From NCBI RefSeq assembly GCF_000340215.1, contig NW_006921534.1, forward strand, positions 2,419,821 through 2,483,820: a DNA stretch of 64,000 nucleotides, read 5' to 3'. This document shows, one piece after another, positions 1 through 12,202 of this stretch (positions within the stretch are counted from its first letter, which is position 1; each line of letters opens with the position of its first letter). This DNA comes from Pseudocercospora fijiensis CIRAD86. Taxonomy: Eukaryota; Ascomycota; Dothideomycetes; Mycosphaerellales; Mycosphaerellaceae. The position numbers and the translations under genes were made by a program. Below the pieces are notes generated by a model that searched no databases, was not told the DNA's origin, and saw only the letters and a program-made list of their open reading frames with translations.

Positions 1-95
1 TCGGAGCAATATATAGCGAGAATAACAAAGGTATAGTTATAGGATACTCCGAGAGTAAGTTAGGCGACTCGGTTGTCCTCCCGCGATACTCTTAC

Positions 96-470
96 CGCCT
101 TTAACCTAGCTATAATCTAGCTCCGCAGTATAATAGCGGCGCCGCGTAGTAGATAGGGTTTAGGTTCTTATTCTGCTAGAGGCCCGCGATAGCCGTAGCC
201 GTAGTTCGTATCTCGAGCTTAACTTTACCTACGCCTTTGCCCTAGCTATAATCTTGCTCCGTAGTATAATAGCGGCGCCGAGTAGTAGATAGGGTTTGGC
301 TTCTTATTCTGCTAGAGGCCTGCGATAGCCGTAGCCGTAGCGTCCTCCTCGCGATGCTCCTTATCGCTAGCGTAGTTCTTGTCTCGAGCTTAACCTTGTC
401 TACGCCTTTGCCCTAACTATAGTCTAGCTTCGTACGTATAATAGTAGCGCTATATAGTAAATAGTGTCGT
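96..470. repeat. Imperfect tandem repeat, three units
   Basis: Three related units begin with CGCCTTT near positions 96, 232 and 403. Each continues with CTATAATCTAGCTCCG-like sequence, TATAATAGCGGCGCCG and a GATAGCCGTAGCCGTAG block. Spacing is 136 and then 171 bases; the extra 35 bases lie at about 337-371. The third unit is the most diverged. The array is affected by RIP and no protein can be read through it. It may be the end of a larger element that starts outside the window. Confidence 0.6.
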
Positions 471-559
471 AGCGCCGAGTGTAGTTCTAGCTAGCGCGCT
501 AGTTGCTAATCGCTCTAGCTACGGTTGCGGGGTTGTTTAACCGATCGCCTATACTACGT

Positions 560-975
560 AACCTAGTCGACTGTGTTCGATTTCCTAGCCTAGGGTCTAT
601 ACTATATATATTCTACTTAATACTAGAACGATAGGGAACTTCGATAATATAGATAAGGTAAAGGACAGTTAAGAATCGTAGTACGCGGTTAAGTCGTTAG
701 CACTTAATCGAGTCGATAAACGTAGTAGCTAGTTAGCCTTTCCTAACGCAGAGAACCCGGTTAGACAGATTAAACGAAGTATTCGAATCTCGGGCAGGGC
801 AGCGCTATATATCCGCAAGAATGGACCGCCGCTATTTATACGATAGAAGACGAATAAAGAACTATAAGACGAGGTAGAGCGGTTAGTACTAGAGTTAGAG
901 CAATTGCGTAAAAAGGTTGCGTTTCTATTACGAAAACAACAGGCATATAATAACATTATGCTCGATGCGTAAAGA
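560..975 (+). pseudogene. Degraded coding relic with a coiled-coil stretch
   Basis: On the plus strand, treating TAG as former Q/W, the frame at about 730-970 reads as a charged protein. It has a heptad-like segment (DEVERLVLELEQLRKKV, about 865-920) that suggests a coiled coil. The reading converges on the minus-strand helicase relic that follows. No family is recognised. The complementary frame is also open, but its composition is implausible. Confidence 0.3.
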
Positions 976-1040
976 AGGTAGTAACGGAATATAGGGAAAC
1001 ATGCTATACGGATATATAGTAAGAGGGGATAGGAAGGGTA

Positions 1041-1235
1041 GGGCGGTAGGTTAGGTAGCTTCCTAATGCGTCGGTTTGCCGATTAGCAACCTAAGCCGGA
1101 CTAAGTCGGACAGCTAGTCGGTTGTCGAGTCGTATCGCTAATTTAAAGGGCAGAGCGGTAGTCTAGGTCGCTTCCTAATATATAGGCTTGCCGACTCGTA
1201 CCCTAAGTCGGTTGTCGAGTCGCATCGCTAATTTG
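1041..1235. repeat. Two-unit tandem duplication
   Basis: Two units of about 100 bases (about 1,041-1,147 and 1,148-1,235) share GCTTCCTAAT, CTAAGTCGG and GGTTGTCGAGTCG followed by ATCGCTAATTT. They lie between the coiled-coil relic and the end of the helicase relic. No coding is visible in them. Confidence 0.55.
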
Positions 1236-1289
1236 TACCTATAGTAGTAGTTATTAACATTAGGCGCGGATAAATACAAAGTTAGGCTT

Positions 1290-4200
1290 GCTTTGCTTGT
1301 ATTAACATTTTATAGCGTATCTGCTATATCGACGTCGACTCTATATACTACTTCCCCTACTCGCAATACTAGCGCCGACGTACGCTATAGCTTTATCCTA
1401 TTATACTTTACCCTTTTTCCTCTTTTTTTCCTTCTCGAAGCTAAGCGATTGTTATATGTCCTAAGCTCGTGCCTGTCTACTTATAACCTATGCTACCTAT
1501 ATAATTATAACCGATACTATTACAAATCGGTACGACTCCGTAAAATCTGCCCTCTAAACGCCGGCCGCGCGAGATACTCTTCTACCTATTTAAATGTTAG
1601 CCTCCGGAGTCTAGTAATTGTCGATAATAATAACGGTGTCTATAGGGGGGAGGTTTATACTAGTTGTGATCTAGCTTGTATATGCTACTATAAGCTACTT
1701 CTCGTCGCTATATCTATTTACCTTGTTCCTCGTAGATACGAACTCTTTAATAAGGTCGGCCCTAGTAGTATCGGTCTAGCTACTCTAAGTATCGATAAGG
1801 ATTCTATATACTATATTACTAGTGCTTAGGATGTTATCGTAATACTCGGAGTCTTTTTTCTGTATAGCTAGCTACTAAAGATACTACAAAAATGTTAGTC
1901 TTATATACTTAGTAGATAGGGGGGCAGATAGATACGTACTAAGTCTAAAACGAAGACATTCTACGGCTTAAAGCTAGCTAGTACAATCTTACTTCTATGC
2001 CCGTGCTAGCGCTACTTGCTACGCTTAATTCGGATTATATGCCGTAGCGATACTATAACCGGCTCGTTATGCAGTGTTAGTATATAGTCCTAGAGGTAGG
2101 GATCCGATAAACCGTAGTCGCGTATCCTAGGAAGCATGTTTTTAATGTCCTATAGTGTGAAAGTACTAAGTTCCTTAATTAAGTCCGTATCGCCCCCTCG
2201 TAGTACGAGAAGCAGCGATAGAAACATAGTAAAAACCCGCATTATCTTAGATACGTATATAAATTTAGCATCTTCCGCTGCCTTCTGTTCTTCGACCTAC
2301 TCGCTTAGTACTAGATCTTCTATAGATTTAAATTGCAAGCCGATATTAAAATAGGAATGTAGTAGACAATCGATAGCCGGTACGCGCGGAGCATTAGGTA
2401 TAGGTTGCTATATTAGCGTCTTCTTAAGGCGAACTATTTTCGTTAGTAACTAAGGGCGAAACTTGTCTAGCGCCCGAGTATCTTTATCCGTAATACTTGG
2501 TTCTGTTCGACCTACTATCGCGTTAGAGTATTCGGATTGTAAGTACTTAGAAACCTAATTGCTAATGTACCTAGCCGAGTCGGAGATATTACTATTGTCG
2601 CTAAACTAGAAGTTACGTTCTATATCGCGCGTCTCTTTAGTCGATAGCGATTAGTCGACGAAATCAAACCGTACTATAGAAGGCGACTAAATAGGGCAGA
2701 GGTACCCCTTTGTATCGTAGGCATTAACGTGTCTCTATACCGAGGTAGTTGCGATAATAGCTAAATTAGATAGTTTGCTAAAGGGGGTACTACTTAGGCC
2801 GAGAACGAAAGGATAGCCTATAAGACTAGCGACGGCAGTCTACTCTTTAGCGCTATATATCTTAGTAATATAAAACTCGTCGACGATAATAGTCGTAGCT
2901 AGTATACGAAGTGGCGGCGGTTTCGAATTAGATTTCTCCGACTGTATCTAGGACTTCTATTTCTTAGCTCGTTCGTACGTTATAAAATCTAGTACGTTAG
3001 ATATTATAGTCGAGGTAGTAAGGACGATCCATTTATAGTACTATAAATAAGGGGGTACTTCTATATCCTCGTGTTTAAGCAATAAGCGCACCGGGACGCC
3101 TTTTTTAAACTACTACTTATCTACAACCTTTGTACCGAACACCTATTCTAGTTCTAGCCGAGTCGGGAGCGCTATATAATCGAGATAAAGAACGTCCTCG
3201 ATATATATAACCTAGTTATAGTTCTACGGACTAGCTCTATTGCGTCTCTTATCTTTCGTTAGCTTACTAGAGTCTTTTATAAGATACACGAATATAGCTC
3301 CGGATAGTATAAAGTTGTCGATCTTATATATCTAGTTTTCGGCTAGCTGCTTCGGAACATAGACAACGTAAACGCTAGGGCGGATAACCGGCTTTGTACC
3401 GCTAGCTAATACCTACGGATCGAACGCAATTTTCTTATTTAGCCGAAGTCCTAGGTTAACCGACGAATTAGATAGCCGAAAGGGATAGGCGTTAGTAGTT
3501 AATAGCCCGTTATTACTCTATACCCTTTACTATATCGAGGTTATAGCGACGTACCCTAACGCATATACCGTCTTGCCTATACCTACGTCTATACCGCTAA
3601 TATAGAAGTCCGCGCTAGCAACGGAAGCTAGAAGCGTCTAGGTAATTGTATAGAATTAGTAAGACTTTAACGGACGAGTCGATCTCTAATTAGGCGGAAT
3701 AACGCCTATACGCGGCGAAGTCTAAGAGGGATCGAGTAGTCTAAAATCGCATATTAACTTAAAGTTCTTAGCGTCGAGATAGGAGTATACGTTACTAGAC
3801 AACTGCTTCTCGACGTCGGTTTCTATATCTAAATCTATCGACTAGCTAGGTATCGCCGACGAGATCTAATCGACAAAATCTACTAACGTCTAGATCGGTA
3901 GAGGGTCGGCTTAGACTTCTACTTGCGTGCCCGGTAGTCGTACGGCGAGTTTAGGCTTATTCGGATCTAGTAGCGATACGATCTAACTCGGTAACGACTC
4001 GATCTATTTCTAGCGAATTCGATCTCGCTTCGAGTCGATTACATCTCCGGCCTTCTTACTATTAGTATTGTCGGCTTTACTCGGATTAATTTTTCTATTA
4101 TCCTTAGCATTGTTACTAGCATTTGTCTACGCCGGAGGTTGTACTAGGGATAGTACTAGTCTATTTAAAGCGTGCTATATCTTAGGTAGAGTAGAAGCAA

Positions 4201-5760
4201 TATAGGTCTTTACTATATACTCTATCGTATCGGGCTATACGGAACGGACGGCCGTTCGAACCGAATCGTCGAGGGCGACTAGAAGTAAAGCAGTGTTCCT
4301 ATTATAACCGTTATCGCGGAGTACCTCCTTAACTGCCTTATCGATAGCCTACTAAATCGCTATTATATCCGCGGCGACGTCGGCTATAGCTTTTCGCGCG
4401 GCTGCCTACCGAGCTGCCTCCTACTCTTTATATATCCTCCGGAATGTATCCGCGATAAGCTGTTTATAGCGCTCGCGATCGGCGCGATCCTTACGAGCGA
4501 GTCGGTCGTCCTTAGCTTACTTAATAGCCGATTTCGTAGGCGACTACGGACTCTAACCGACATTGATTTCGGCAGGATTACCGGCTATAGAAGCACCGTA
4601 CTAAGCTAGGTCGATAGTTCTAGAAGCCTTAAGTAGGGACGGTCGACGATATATAGAAGGTATCCTAGTATAGTCCGTTATATTTTTACCGACGAGGAAA
4701 TTGAGTCTAGTAGAAATCCTAGTATCTAAGCTATTATACATCTCTATAGCTAGGGAGTAGAATATCGGATTAGTCTTACATTTAGAAAGACCTTTAGGGC
4801 CGCGAGCTAGATCGATTACTACGAAGAATTCGTACTTCTACTATTCGGGCGACAGTAATAACTCTCGTACGAGCTAGAGCCGCAACAAATCCTTTATACT
4901 AATATTATTAGAAGTCTTCGATTGTAGGATAGACTAATTTAGGCCAAACACGTCGTAGTCTACCGTTAAAGGTAACCGCTAGTCGACAATACTAAACTAT
5001 AACGTAATCTTAGCCCGGTTCGGCTTAATAGGGCGTAGCGCGTCGGACATTACTAGATTAGTATCCTTGCTACCGTGCGAATCTCCTAGCGTTATTCTCT
5101 TAAACACCCGACCGGCTCTACTAGTCTTACTAGTAGAGGCAGAACTTGCTCTACGCTTAGGTATAGAGGGCGTAGTTTGTCGGGATCTATTAGTCTCGCT
5201 CTCGGACACGTCTTCCTCTTTAGTATTATTACCGGCCGGCGGGGTAAACTTGTCCCTTATAACCTTCTATATAAGGCGGTATACTAAGTAGACTATAGAC
5301 CTCTGAATTTCATTATTCGGACTATTTGCATTGTCCTACGGAAGCATTCCCTTAACGTACTACTTCGGAGCCTATTTAGGATCTTTAAAGTACTATTCGG
5401 GCATTAATAGCGTACGTCTAGGTTCGGTAGGATAGTTGAGGTTGCTAGCAATAGCGTACACTGTAGCTTTCTCCTCCTTATAATGCCCCTTAACGGGCTA
5501 GCGACTCTACTTCCCCTTTAACTAATTAAATAAAAAATGTTTCTCTAGATACGGAAGGAGCCTTTTTATTGCTAACGTAAGAAGAGGCTTGTCGATGCTA
5601 TATAGGTTTAGTATAACATGTTTAGGGACGTCTTTGCCGCTATTTAAGGCTTTAATTAATAGCTCGTTGTCCTTTAGCTAGTCCTCGACATTCGTAGAGA
5701 CTACTATCTCGGCAAAGGTAGTAGGCGACGAGTTTGTAACTAGTATATAGCATTAGCATA
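1290..5760 (-). pseudogene. SNF2-type helicase relic, riddled with RIP stops
   Basis: Read on the minus strand with TAG/TAA taken as former Q/W, a long protein of about 1,400-1,500 residues can be followed. The N-terminal third (about 5,760-3,700) is low in recognisable domains and rich in charge. The helicase core follows in order. Motif I reads GIDVGIGKT (3,569-3,595). Motif II reads IIVDEFY, ancestrally probably DEFH (2,873-2,890). A motif III-like GLSSTPF lies at 2,780-2,805. The C-terminal lobe has TSQITTSINL and QIGRRVSRAAGVQ (about 1,530-1,700), matching SNF2 motifs V and VI. Such ATPases remodel chromatin, but this copy cannot be translated. It could equally be cargo of an unidentified mobile element. 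The class assignment rests on motif order alone. Confidence 0.6.
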
Positions 5761-6640
5761 TAACAGGTTATACTAATTAGTAATACTTATATAATAGAGG
5801 TTAGGGACTATAGATCGACAACGACGTACACTATCTAAGAGTAGCAGATAAACTAATAGAGTTAGTAAAATTCGCTATACGTTAGGGTCGGCGGAGGTAA
5901 GAATAGGAGCGGAGAGCTGCTTATGCCCGCCGACCCTAACGCGAGCCGTTAGAGTTGCGTTATATAACGAGTGTCTGCATATACTAGCTTAACGCTAGTC
6001 GAGCACGACGGCTAAGTTACATAGTGCGGCCTATATACGAGTTAGAATAGGGCATTAGCGAAGGAAATAATATACTATACGTGCGATAGGGAGGGTAAGG
6101 GGGTGCATATATATAGAACAGGTGTATTAGTGCGAGTTAATAGTAAATGTTGAAGAAGGTAGTAATAAGGAAAGGTAACGACCTTAAATGCCTGCCTCGT
6201 AACTAGGTCGGTTAGCGAGTCGGGCCTAACTAGCTAATAAATCGACGAAGTAAGGCATCTAGCGCTTAAGTATGTAATAGTTTAGTTACGCAACTAGTAA
6301 CCGAAGTAATAAGGCTATAGATAATCGTTGTAGTGTAAACCCCTATACGATAGACAGTTCTAGATATAGGACTAACAAGTCGCAGTAAACATAGTACTAC
6401 GTAATAAGTAATCGAAAGTTAGTAATATAAATATAAGCCTATCTATAGCAGAGTTGCGACTGCGATCGCCGGCGCGAGACGCGAGTGCTTATAAGCTACG
6501 TAATATAGCTAAATTGACCGATCTATGTCCTTATAGTAACTAACAATTATTATACGATAGCGGGTAGACTAGACCCGCTATAGTACGAGGGTATAGGCTA
6601 GTAAGGCGGTTAGTCTTAGGACCCGAGAGTAGGGTATGCA
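5761..6640. other. Non-coding spacer between divergent relics
   Basis: No protein reading is convincing here. The segment separates the minus-strand helicase relic from a plus-strand coding relic and would have held both promoters. It contains a perfect inverted repeat (annotated separately) and otherwise RIP-altered sequence. Confidence 0.4.
5880..5941. repeat. Perfect 15-bp inverted repeat, hairpin
   Basis: The arms CGTTAGGGTCGGCGG (5,880-5,894) and its exact reverse complement (5,927-5,941) enclose a 32-base loop. A perfect GC-rich stem stands out in sequence this mutated. It lies between two divergent coding relics. It could be a small foldback element, a protein-binding site or the end of a longer element. 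Confidence 0.6.
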
Positions 6641-9600
6641 GATAGTTCGGGCTAACGATTAAGATAGCATGTTTTCTATAGATGCTACTAACTCTATCGG
6701 CGGCGAAAAGGCATGTGTTTAGCTATAACGAGTAGCAAACAAAGGCATAAAACGATCGAAATATTCTATAGATCGTATATTAGAGTAGTAGTCTAAGTAG
6801 GAGGCCGAATAAACGACCGTATATGAATCCGCGGCAACACAATACACTAGGCGTAAGGTTAAGAAGCGAGATAATAGATAACGTAATTTGCCGAACCCGC
6901 TGCCGAAGTTAGTAATAGAGGATATAGAAGTTGCCTAGTAGGCTTAGCACCCGATTCGATACCGAATTAGGGCCCGAGTCGGTATTAGCAAACCCCGCGA
7001 CTAGAGTAGTTCTAGTTTCTACTACTAACTAACGTCGACTTTCTACTACGCTATATACACAACTACCGCCTTCGAGAATGCTACGTACTTAACTACCTCG
7101 CGATTAATATTTAATAGGCGGTATTACCCGCGGCCTTAGCCTATCGCCGTCGATATACTACGCATTTTACGCTAGCGTCGAGAGGTCAATTTAGGAGTCT
7201 AGTTAGATTAGCAGTACGTTCCGATTACTATTATTGCCGGAACGCCGAAGGACGCAAGGTTACCTATGCGACCTAGTATTAACAGACGAGAAATACGAAG
7301 AAGAGTTCCCTAAGGCAGTAAAGCAGATCCGTATAGTAGAGGGACAGACTGCGTTTAGGTGCCTAGTATATAAGATTTGTTCTAATTATCGCCGACGGAC
7401 GAGACGAAAAACGGTGTGCGTAACAACGCGTAGAGTCGGCGATACTAGCGATTGCGCGGAAATTGCTATATCTACGGATACTAAACTAGCGATACTAGAA
7501 GGATCTAGAGCGGTGCCGCCGTACCGCGTGCTAAATAATGTGTAGCAGAGCATAGTTACAGTATAAGAGTAGAATAGGAAGGTAAAACCTATATATCGAC
7601 TATATAAACTCGATTATCGCTAGCCTATAGTTAGAGGCCGCGCGTTAGTAGGAGTCGATAATATAGACCTCGAACGATTAGTTAAGATACTGCGGGTAGA
7701 TTGTAGTTTCGAAGCCGGCGTCGACGCCTTACATTAGATAAGCGACTAACATAGATACGTTCGAATTAACAACGAGCGATAGTAGAGGGCTAGTCTATCT
7801 AACATATTAGGTAGAGGCCTATAGCTGCGATTTGCAATCTATAGGCAAATTAAGGAGGCAGAACGAGCGTAAATGTAAACGCAGAAAAGCAAGATAAATA
7901 ATTAATTTTACTAAGTCCGATATAGAAGTCCTACTCTAATAGTAATAGGCACTAATCTATTTATTAAACGGAAGGCAAGATGCCCCGACTACGATAAGCA
8001 CTACGCTTTGATCTTAGATATATGCTAATATATAGTAAGCATATTACGTATAGTAGTCTTAAGCGCCGCGATCTCTTCCTTTATCTATTTAATCTCGGCC
8101 TATATTTAAGCACCCTAATCGCGCTATAGCGATAGCGAACTCGGGGTAGCGCGATAGTTAAGGAAAGGCTAAATCGGCTGCGACTAGCAGTCGTCGTACT
8201 AGGGTAGATTGTATGCCTCTAGCTAATCTAGTTAGAATTGCATCTGTCGAGTATAGGGCCTCTATAGTATTATTAACCTCGAATTAGCTAAACACGCCGA
8301 TAGAGATAGTTCTAACTAACCCGTAATACTACGAGGCGGCTTCGAAGGTGTGTATTCGACCTAGCGGATTAGCTAACGCCGATTGATTTACCGATAAAGA
8401 ACATATATCTATATATACCGTAGTAGCGACCGAGCGAGGAATAAATAGTCTAAATGCGCCGATTGCTTTAGTGCAATGTCGATAGTGTTGCTATATGCCG
8501 TCGGCATAGACTGCAATAATTACCGCTAGACTAATAATAGCGCTAGATTAATAGTTCCCGAATCCGACTTGCGACCGAATCGGGCTAGTATCGATAAGGT
8601 ACGAAAATAGCGAACAGTCTATAGGCTACGATTATACTTTAGCGTTAGCGGGGCATATCCGATAGGACTAATAAGCGATTATAGACGGCGACTCGGGCAG
8701 TCTATATAGGAGCAGAAGATAAAACCGCAATTTAATGCCCCCCTTTTCGTAGGGTAAACAAGTACGAAGACGCGTATAGTCTAATATATACTACGTTGGA
8801 TTCGCAACAATACTACTACTCGTTGTAGTACACTTAGGATAGGTCGCAACTACGAAGAAGATAAATATAGAACTAAGTCGTTATCTAACTCGATAGAGTC
8901 GGATAGGGATACTAGATTCGAAGAAGAAAACGGGGAGGATACTCGTTTATATATAGCGACTAGCATTAGATCGAAATTTATAAAGGTAACGTATACTAGA
9001 GTACGGTAATAGAGGACTAACGTAACTAGTATAAGGGCAAGAATAGCAAAGATCGGGCAAGGCTAAAACGGAAGTACGGCGACGATAGGGCGGATTAGAG
9101 CGACGATGCAAAGCTATTAAAACGACGTAAGAAGCGAGATAAAGGCTTAACGACTTCTAGTAAAGAACGTTTAAATCGAAAGAAGGGCTTACTCGAAGCA
9201 AGGGAGCAAATCTTATATAACGAGACGCGTCGTAAACTATTCGCTATTACGTTAACTAGGGCCCGAGGATGTAAGACGATGTTTCCTACTACCTAAACCC
9301 TAGTATAGGTAGACGAAACAATTAAGGAGGTATATAGTAAAAACTACGATCGATTACTAGCTTTACGTACAATAGTGCTATAGCCGGGTAGCTATATACC
9401 GTCGAGAGACGTAGTCTAAGTAGTCGGTAGAGATCCCGATATAACAGCATCGAGACTAATATTAGAATAGTTGCGAGAAGCTATACGAAAGGAGCGAGGC
9501 TATATTAACACCTATATCCGATTAACCTTAATAAACTAAGCACCGATCGCAATAACCGATACTCTAAAAAGGATAGTATACGCTAAGAGGATGCTCGACA

Positions 9601-10860
9601 ACTAAATCTTCGAGTGCTACGACGAGAAACTAGTAAGACCCTCTCTGAAATAGCATAGTTATTAGATAATAGCTAACGGTCGATATATGCTACGCGCTAC
9701 CTTAGTAAGCTTATATACAAATGTCTAGCGGGTATGCTACTCCGGCAGGATCGGCGAGGCTAGAAGACATATATCAAATAGTACTACTATAAAGTCACCC
9801 CTTTTATAATATTGTCTACCGCTACGGTACTCGGTAGAATACTAACTAGATAGTCGATAGAGTCGCATTTAACTAAAGTTAGAGGTAAAGCGATCTAGCT
9901 AGCCCTAGATTATAAGTTAATGCACTAGCCGTTCCTAGATCGGATAACTACGTAGAATGCGACGGATTAAGCTGCTCGTAACCTTCGGTTATCGAAAGCG
10001 TAGAAGATATACGTACGGTATATAGGCAGAGCATAGGATACCCCTAAATTATTAATAAATAACTTCGAGAGCGTGCGTAACGACATCGATGTACTTGTAG
10101 CAATCGACGTCGTTTTAGATTCTAACGATAAAGGCGGATCGATCGAGCGCTATAGTAAGAGTAGTCTGCGAGCGCCGTGTTTCTCTTACCTACTAGCATA
10201 ATCGATAGGTCCTAAAGCGTCTACCGGGCAACAATTAAGTAAACAACTCAAAGCCGGCGACAATACGATAGATAGGTTAGCGGAGGCGGAGGCCTTACCT
10301 AAGAAAAACGATATTAGACTGCCTATACTATAGAGCAGTTTCTAAGCGACAGATTAGGAGCCGACGGGGGCTACTAATCCGTTTGCTTCGGTACGGGGAG
10401 GCAACGGCACAAGTGCAACCGAGACAATAGAATACAATAGAACCGAAGACAATTAATACTAAAGGTATAGATATACCGCGGTAATAGCAATAGGGAAGGA
10501 TTGCGCGCTAATTACTATAAGAATAGTAGGTATTCCGACTAGTCTTATATAACAGATGAGACTTTATTCGCGGCGGTAAGTGATCGCGTTAGGGATATAT
10601 TAGGGCTAGAAGAGGGGGAGTAGATATAGTAGGCGGATATAGAGGCGGACGGCGGCAAAGTTAAGGAGATAGCATTTAACGAGGAGACGTAGGATCGAAG
10701 AATTAGGAGATATATAGTAAAAGAGAAGAAGAAGTCGAAAGGAAACAAACGAAAGAAGGTAGAGGTATATCGCTTTAATATAGCCGTAGAGGACGAATAG
10801 AATACATTCTTGTTAACCGTAATAAATAGATGCCCTATATAATATAACGAAATCTATTAA
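6640..10860 (+). pseudogene. Unrecognised degraded coding block
   Basis: Plus-strand readings with only TAG/TAA interruptions can be followed in pieces. One open piece runs 7,234-7,545 and is basic. A longer one runs from about 9,880 to 10,860, with an acidic segment (DILGLEEGE, near 10,600) and a lysine-rich segment (KEKKKSKGNKRKK, near 10,725-10,765). The frame changes suggest introns or small indels. The block is divergent from the helicase relic and may have belonged to the same element. I recognise no domain. Confidence 0.35.
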
Positions 10861-11107
10861 TACTATACGAGTCGGTCGCTAAGTCGGTACTAACTTAGTA
10901 TACGTAGTAGACGTATACAAATGCTAGTAGTTACCCGAGTATGCGTATAAACGTTAGATATTAGTAGAAGCAACAATCGTATAATGTGCAGATCCGATAG
11001 AAAATATAATTCAAATGCTAGTACTAGTATATGCGACGACTCGAGCCCGACTCGATATACGAGTCGGACGGTAAAGAATAAAATTCTTACTACGAATAGA
11101 TTTGCTA

Positions 11108-11230
11108 GAATTTCTAGATCGCGACGATCCTGTTAGACAAGATCTTTAACGTGCGATCCTAAGGATCCTAAGGATCCTAAGCGATCCTATCGACAGGATC
11201 GTCGCGATCGGTAAAAAAGTTTCCGTAACG
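11108..11230. mobile_element. Terminal fragment of the CGTTACG TIR element
   Basis: This is homologous to 14,350-14,501, the right end of the complete element downstream. It keeps the AAGGATCCT tandem repeats, the CGATCCT inner block and the terminal GTAACG. The left part is missing, and a Gypsy-1 fragment begins immediately at 11,231. It shows that the TIR family has more than one copy in this window. Confidence 0.7.
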
Positions 11231-12202
11231 TTAAGTTTATAGTTACGAATATAGTCGTTATACTGCTTTCGACTAGATCCGTTAAATACGGTATAGTCCT
11301 TAAGTTTAGCGTCCTTCTTTTAGATAGGTAGTAAAGAAGGTCCCGCTATTAGTTTAGTTATCGGGGCTTCCTAAAGGCGACGGAGCTCGAGGAGATTATC
11401 CTTTAGCTATTGTTCTTAACGTAGGGCAGTAAGCCTGTTTTAAGTAGCTTCTTAAAGTCTCCCTAATAGTTAAGGGCTAAAGGCTAGTTAGCTATATCGT
11501 CGATTAAGAATGTTGTTAAGAATGTCGTTAATAGGCAACTCTAGGTCGTTACCTAGAATTACAGGTTCTTCTTTAGTAGGCTCTCCGGTAGGCTCTCTAG
11601 TAGGAGGCACTTTAGCAGGTGCTCTAGTAGGCACTTTAGTAGGCACTTTAGCAGGCACTATACTACTAGCATTGTCGTTGCTAGCGCTGCTAGCGGCGCC
11701 GCGATTGTTGTTTCGTAATAAGCCGGCTATTATAATAAGGGGTAGCACTAATAATATATTGTTAGCCCCTAAGATACGGATATAGCGGAATTAGTAGATA
11801 TCGGTCTAGTATGTTTAACTTAGTATAATAGGCCGTATAGAAGGCCTTGCTTAATAATTAGTACGGTTGTTTCGATAGAATAGTACGTATAGGTCCCGTT
11901 CTTTAGGCGTAATATAGTTAGATTAGTCTTATTCGTAGCTACACCGCTAAAAGCTTGAAATAAGAACTATCTAGCTGCTGCCCTTAAAGGGTGGATCGAA
12001 TACTGTATAAGAAGGGTCTGTTAGTAGGTAGATAGGGTAGTAGTAGGTACAAGTAGTATTCGATAGAGATCTAAGAGAAGAGGGAGGAAGGCAGGCTAGT
12101 TAGCCTAACGCTAAGCGCTAAGCCCTACCTAAGGCATTAAGACCCTAGCTTTACTCGAGCCTAGTTATATGCCAATTACGTGTAACCTCTTTAGTCCTAA
12201 TA
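11231..12202 (-). mobile_element. Truncated Gypsy-1 copy: gag start, leader and LTR
   Basis: This is a diverged copy of 32,180-33,141. It holds, on the minus strand, one LTR (12,006-12,202), the untranslated leader and the N-terminal gag reading (11,748 down to 11,488). The gag segment carries a proline/lysine repeat (PTKVP, PTREPTGEPTKEE), encoded by the GGCACTTTAGTA-type repeat at 11,605-11,660. It ends abruptly against the TIR fragment at 11,230, so the rest of the element is lost. On its other side it sits directly against GAAAC of the RecQ-like relic, marking the insertion point. Confidence 0.75.
12006..12202 (-). repeat. Gypsy-1 LTR (third copy in the window)
   Basis: This 197-base LTR matches the LTRs at 26,075 and 32,946. 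It starts TATAAGAAGGG, has the GAGGGAGGAAGGCAG block in the middle and ends CCTAATA. It is the 5' LTR of the truncated minus-strand copy. Confidence 0.8.

Noticed and set aside
1293..1829. A 178-codon open frame on the plus strand
   Set aside because: The opposite strand carries the C-terminal helicase motifs (TTSINL, GRRVSRAAG). RIP makes TAG/TAA on one strand (CTA/TTA on the other), so antisense frames stay open by chance.
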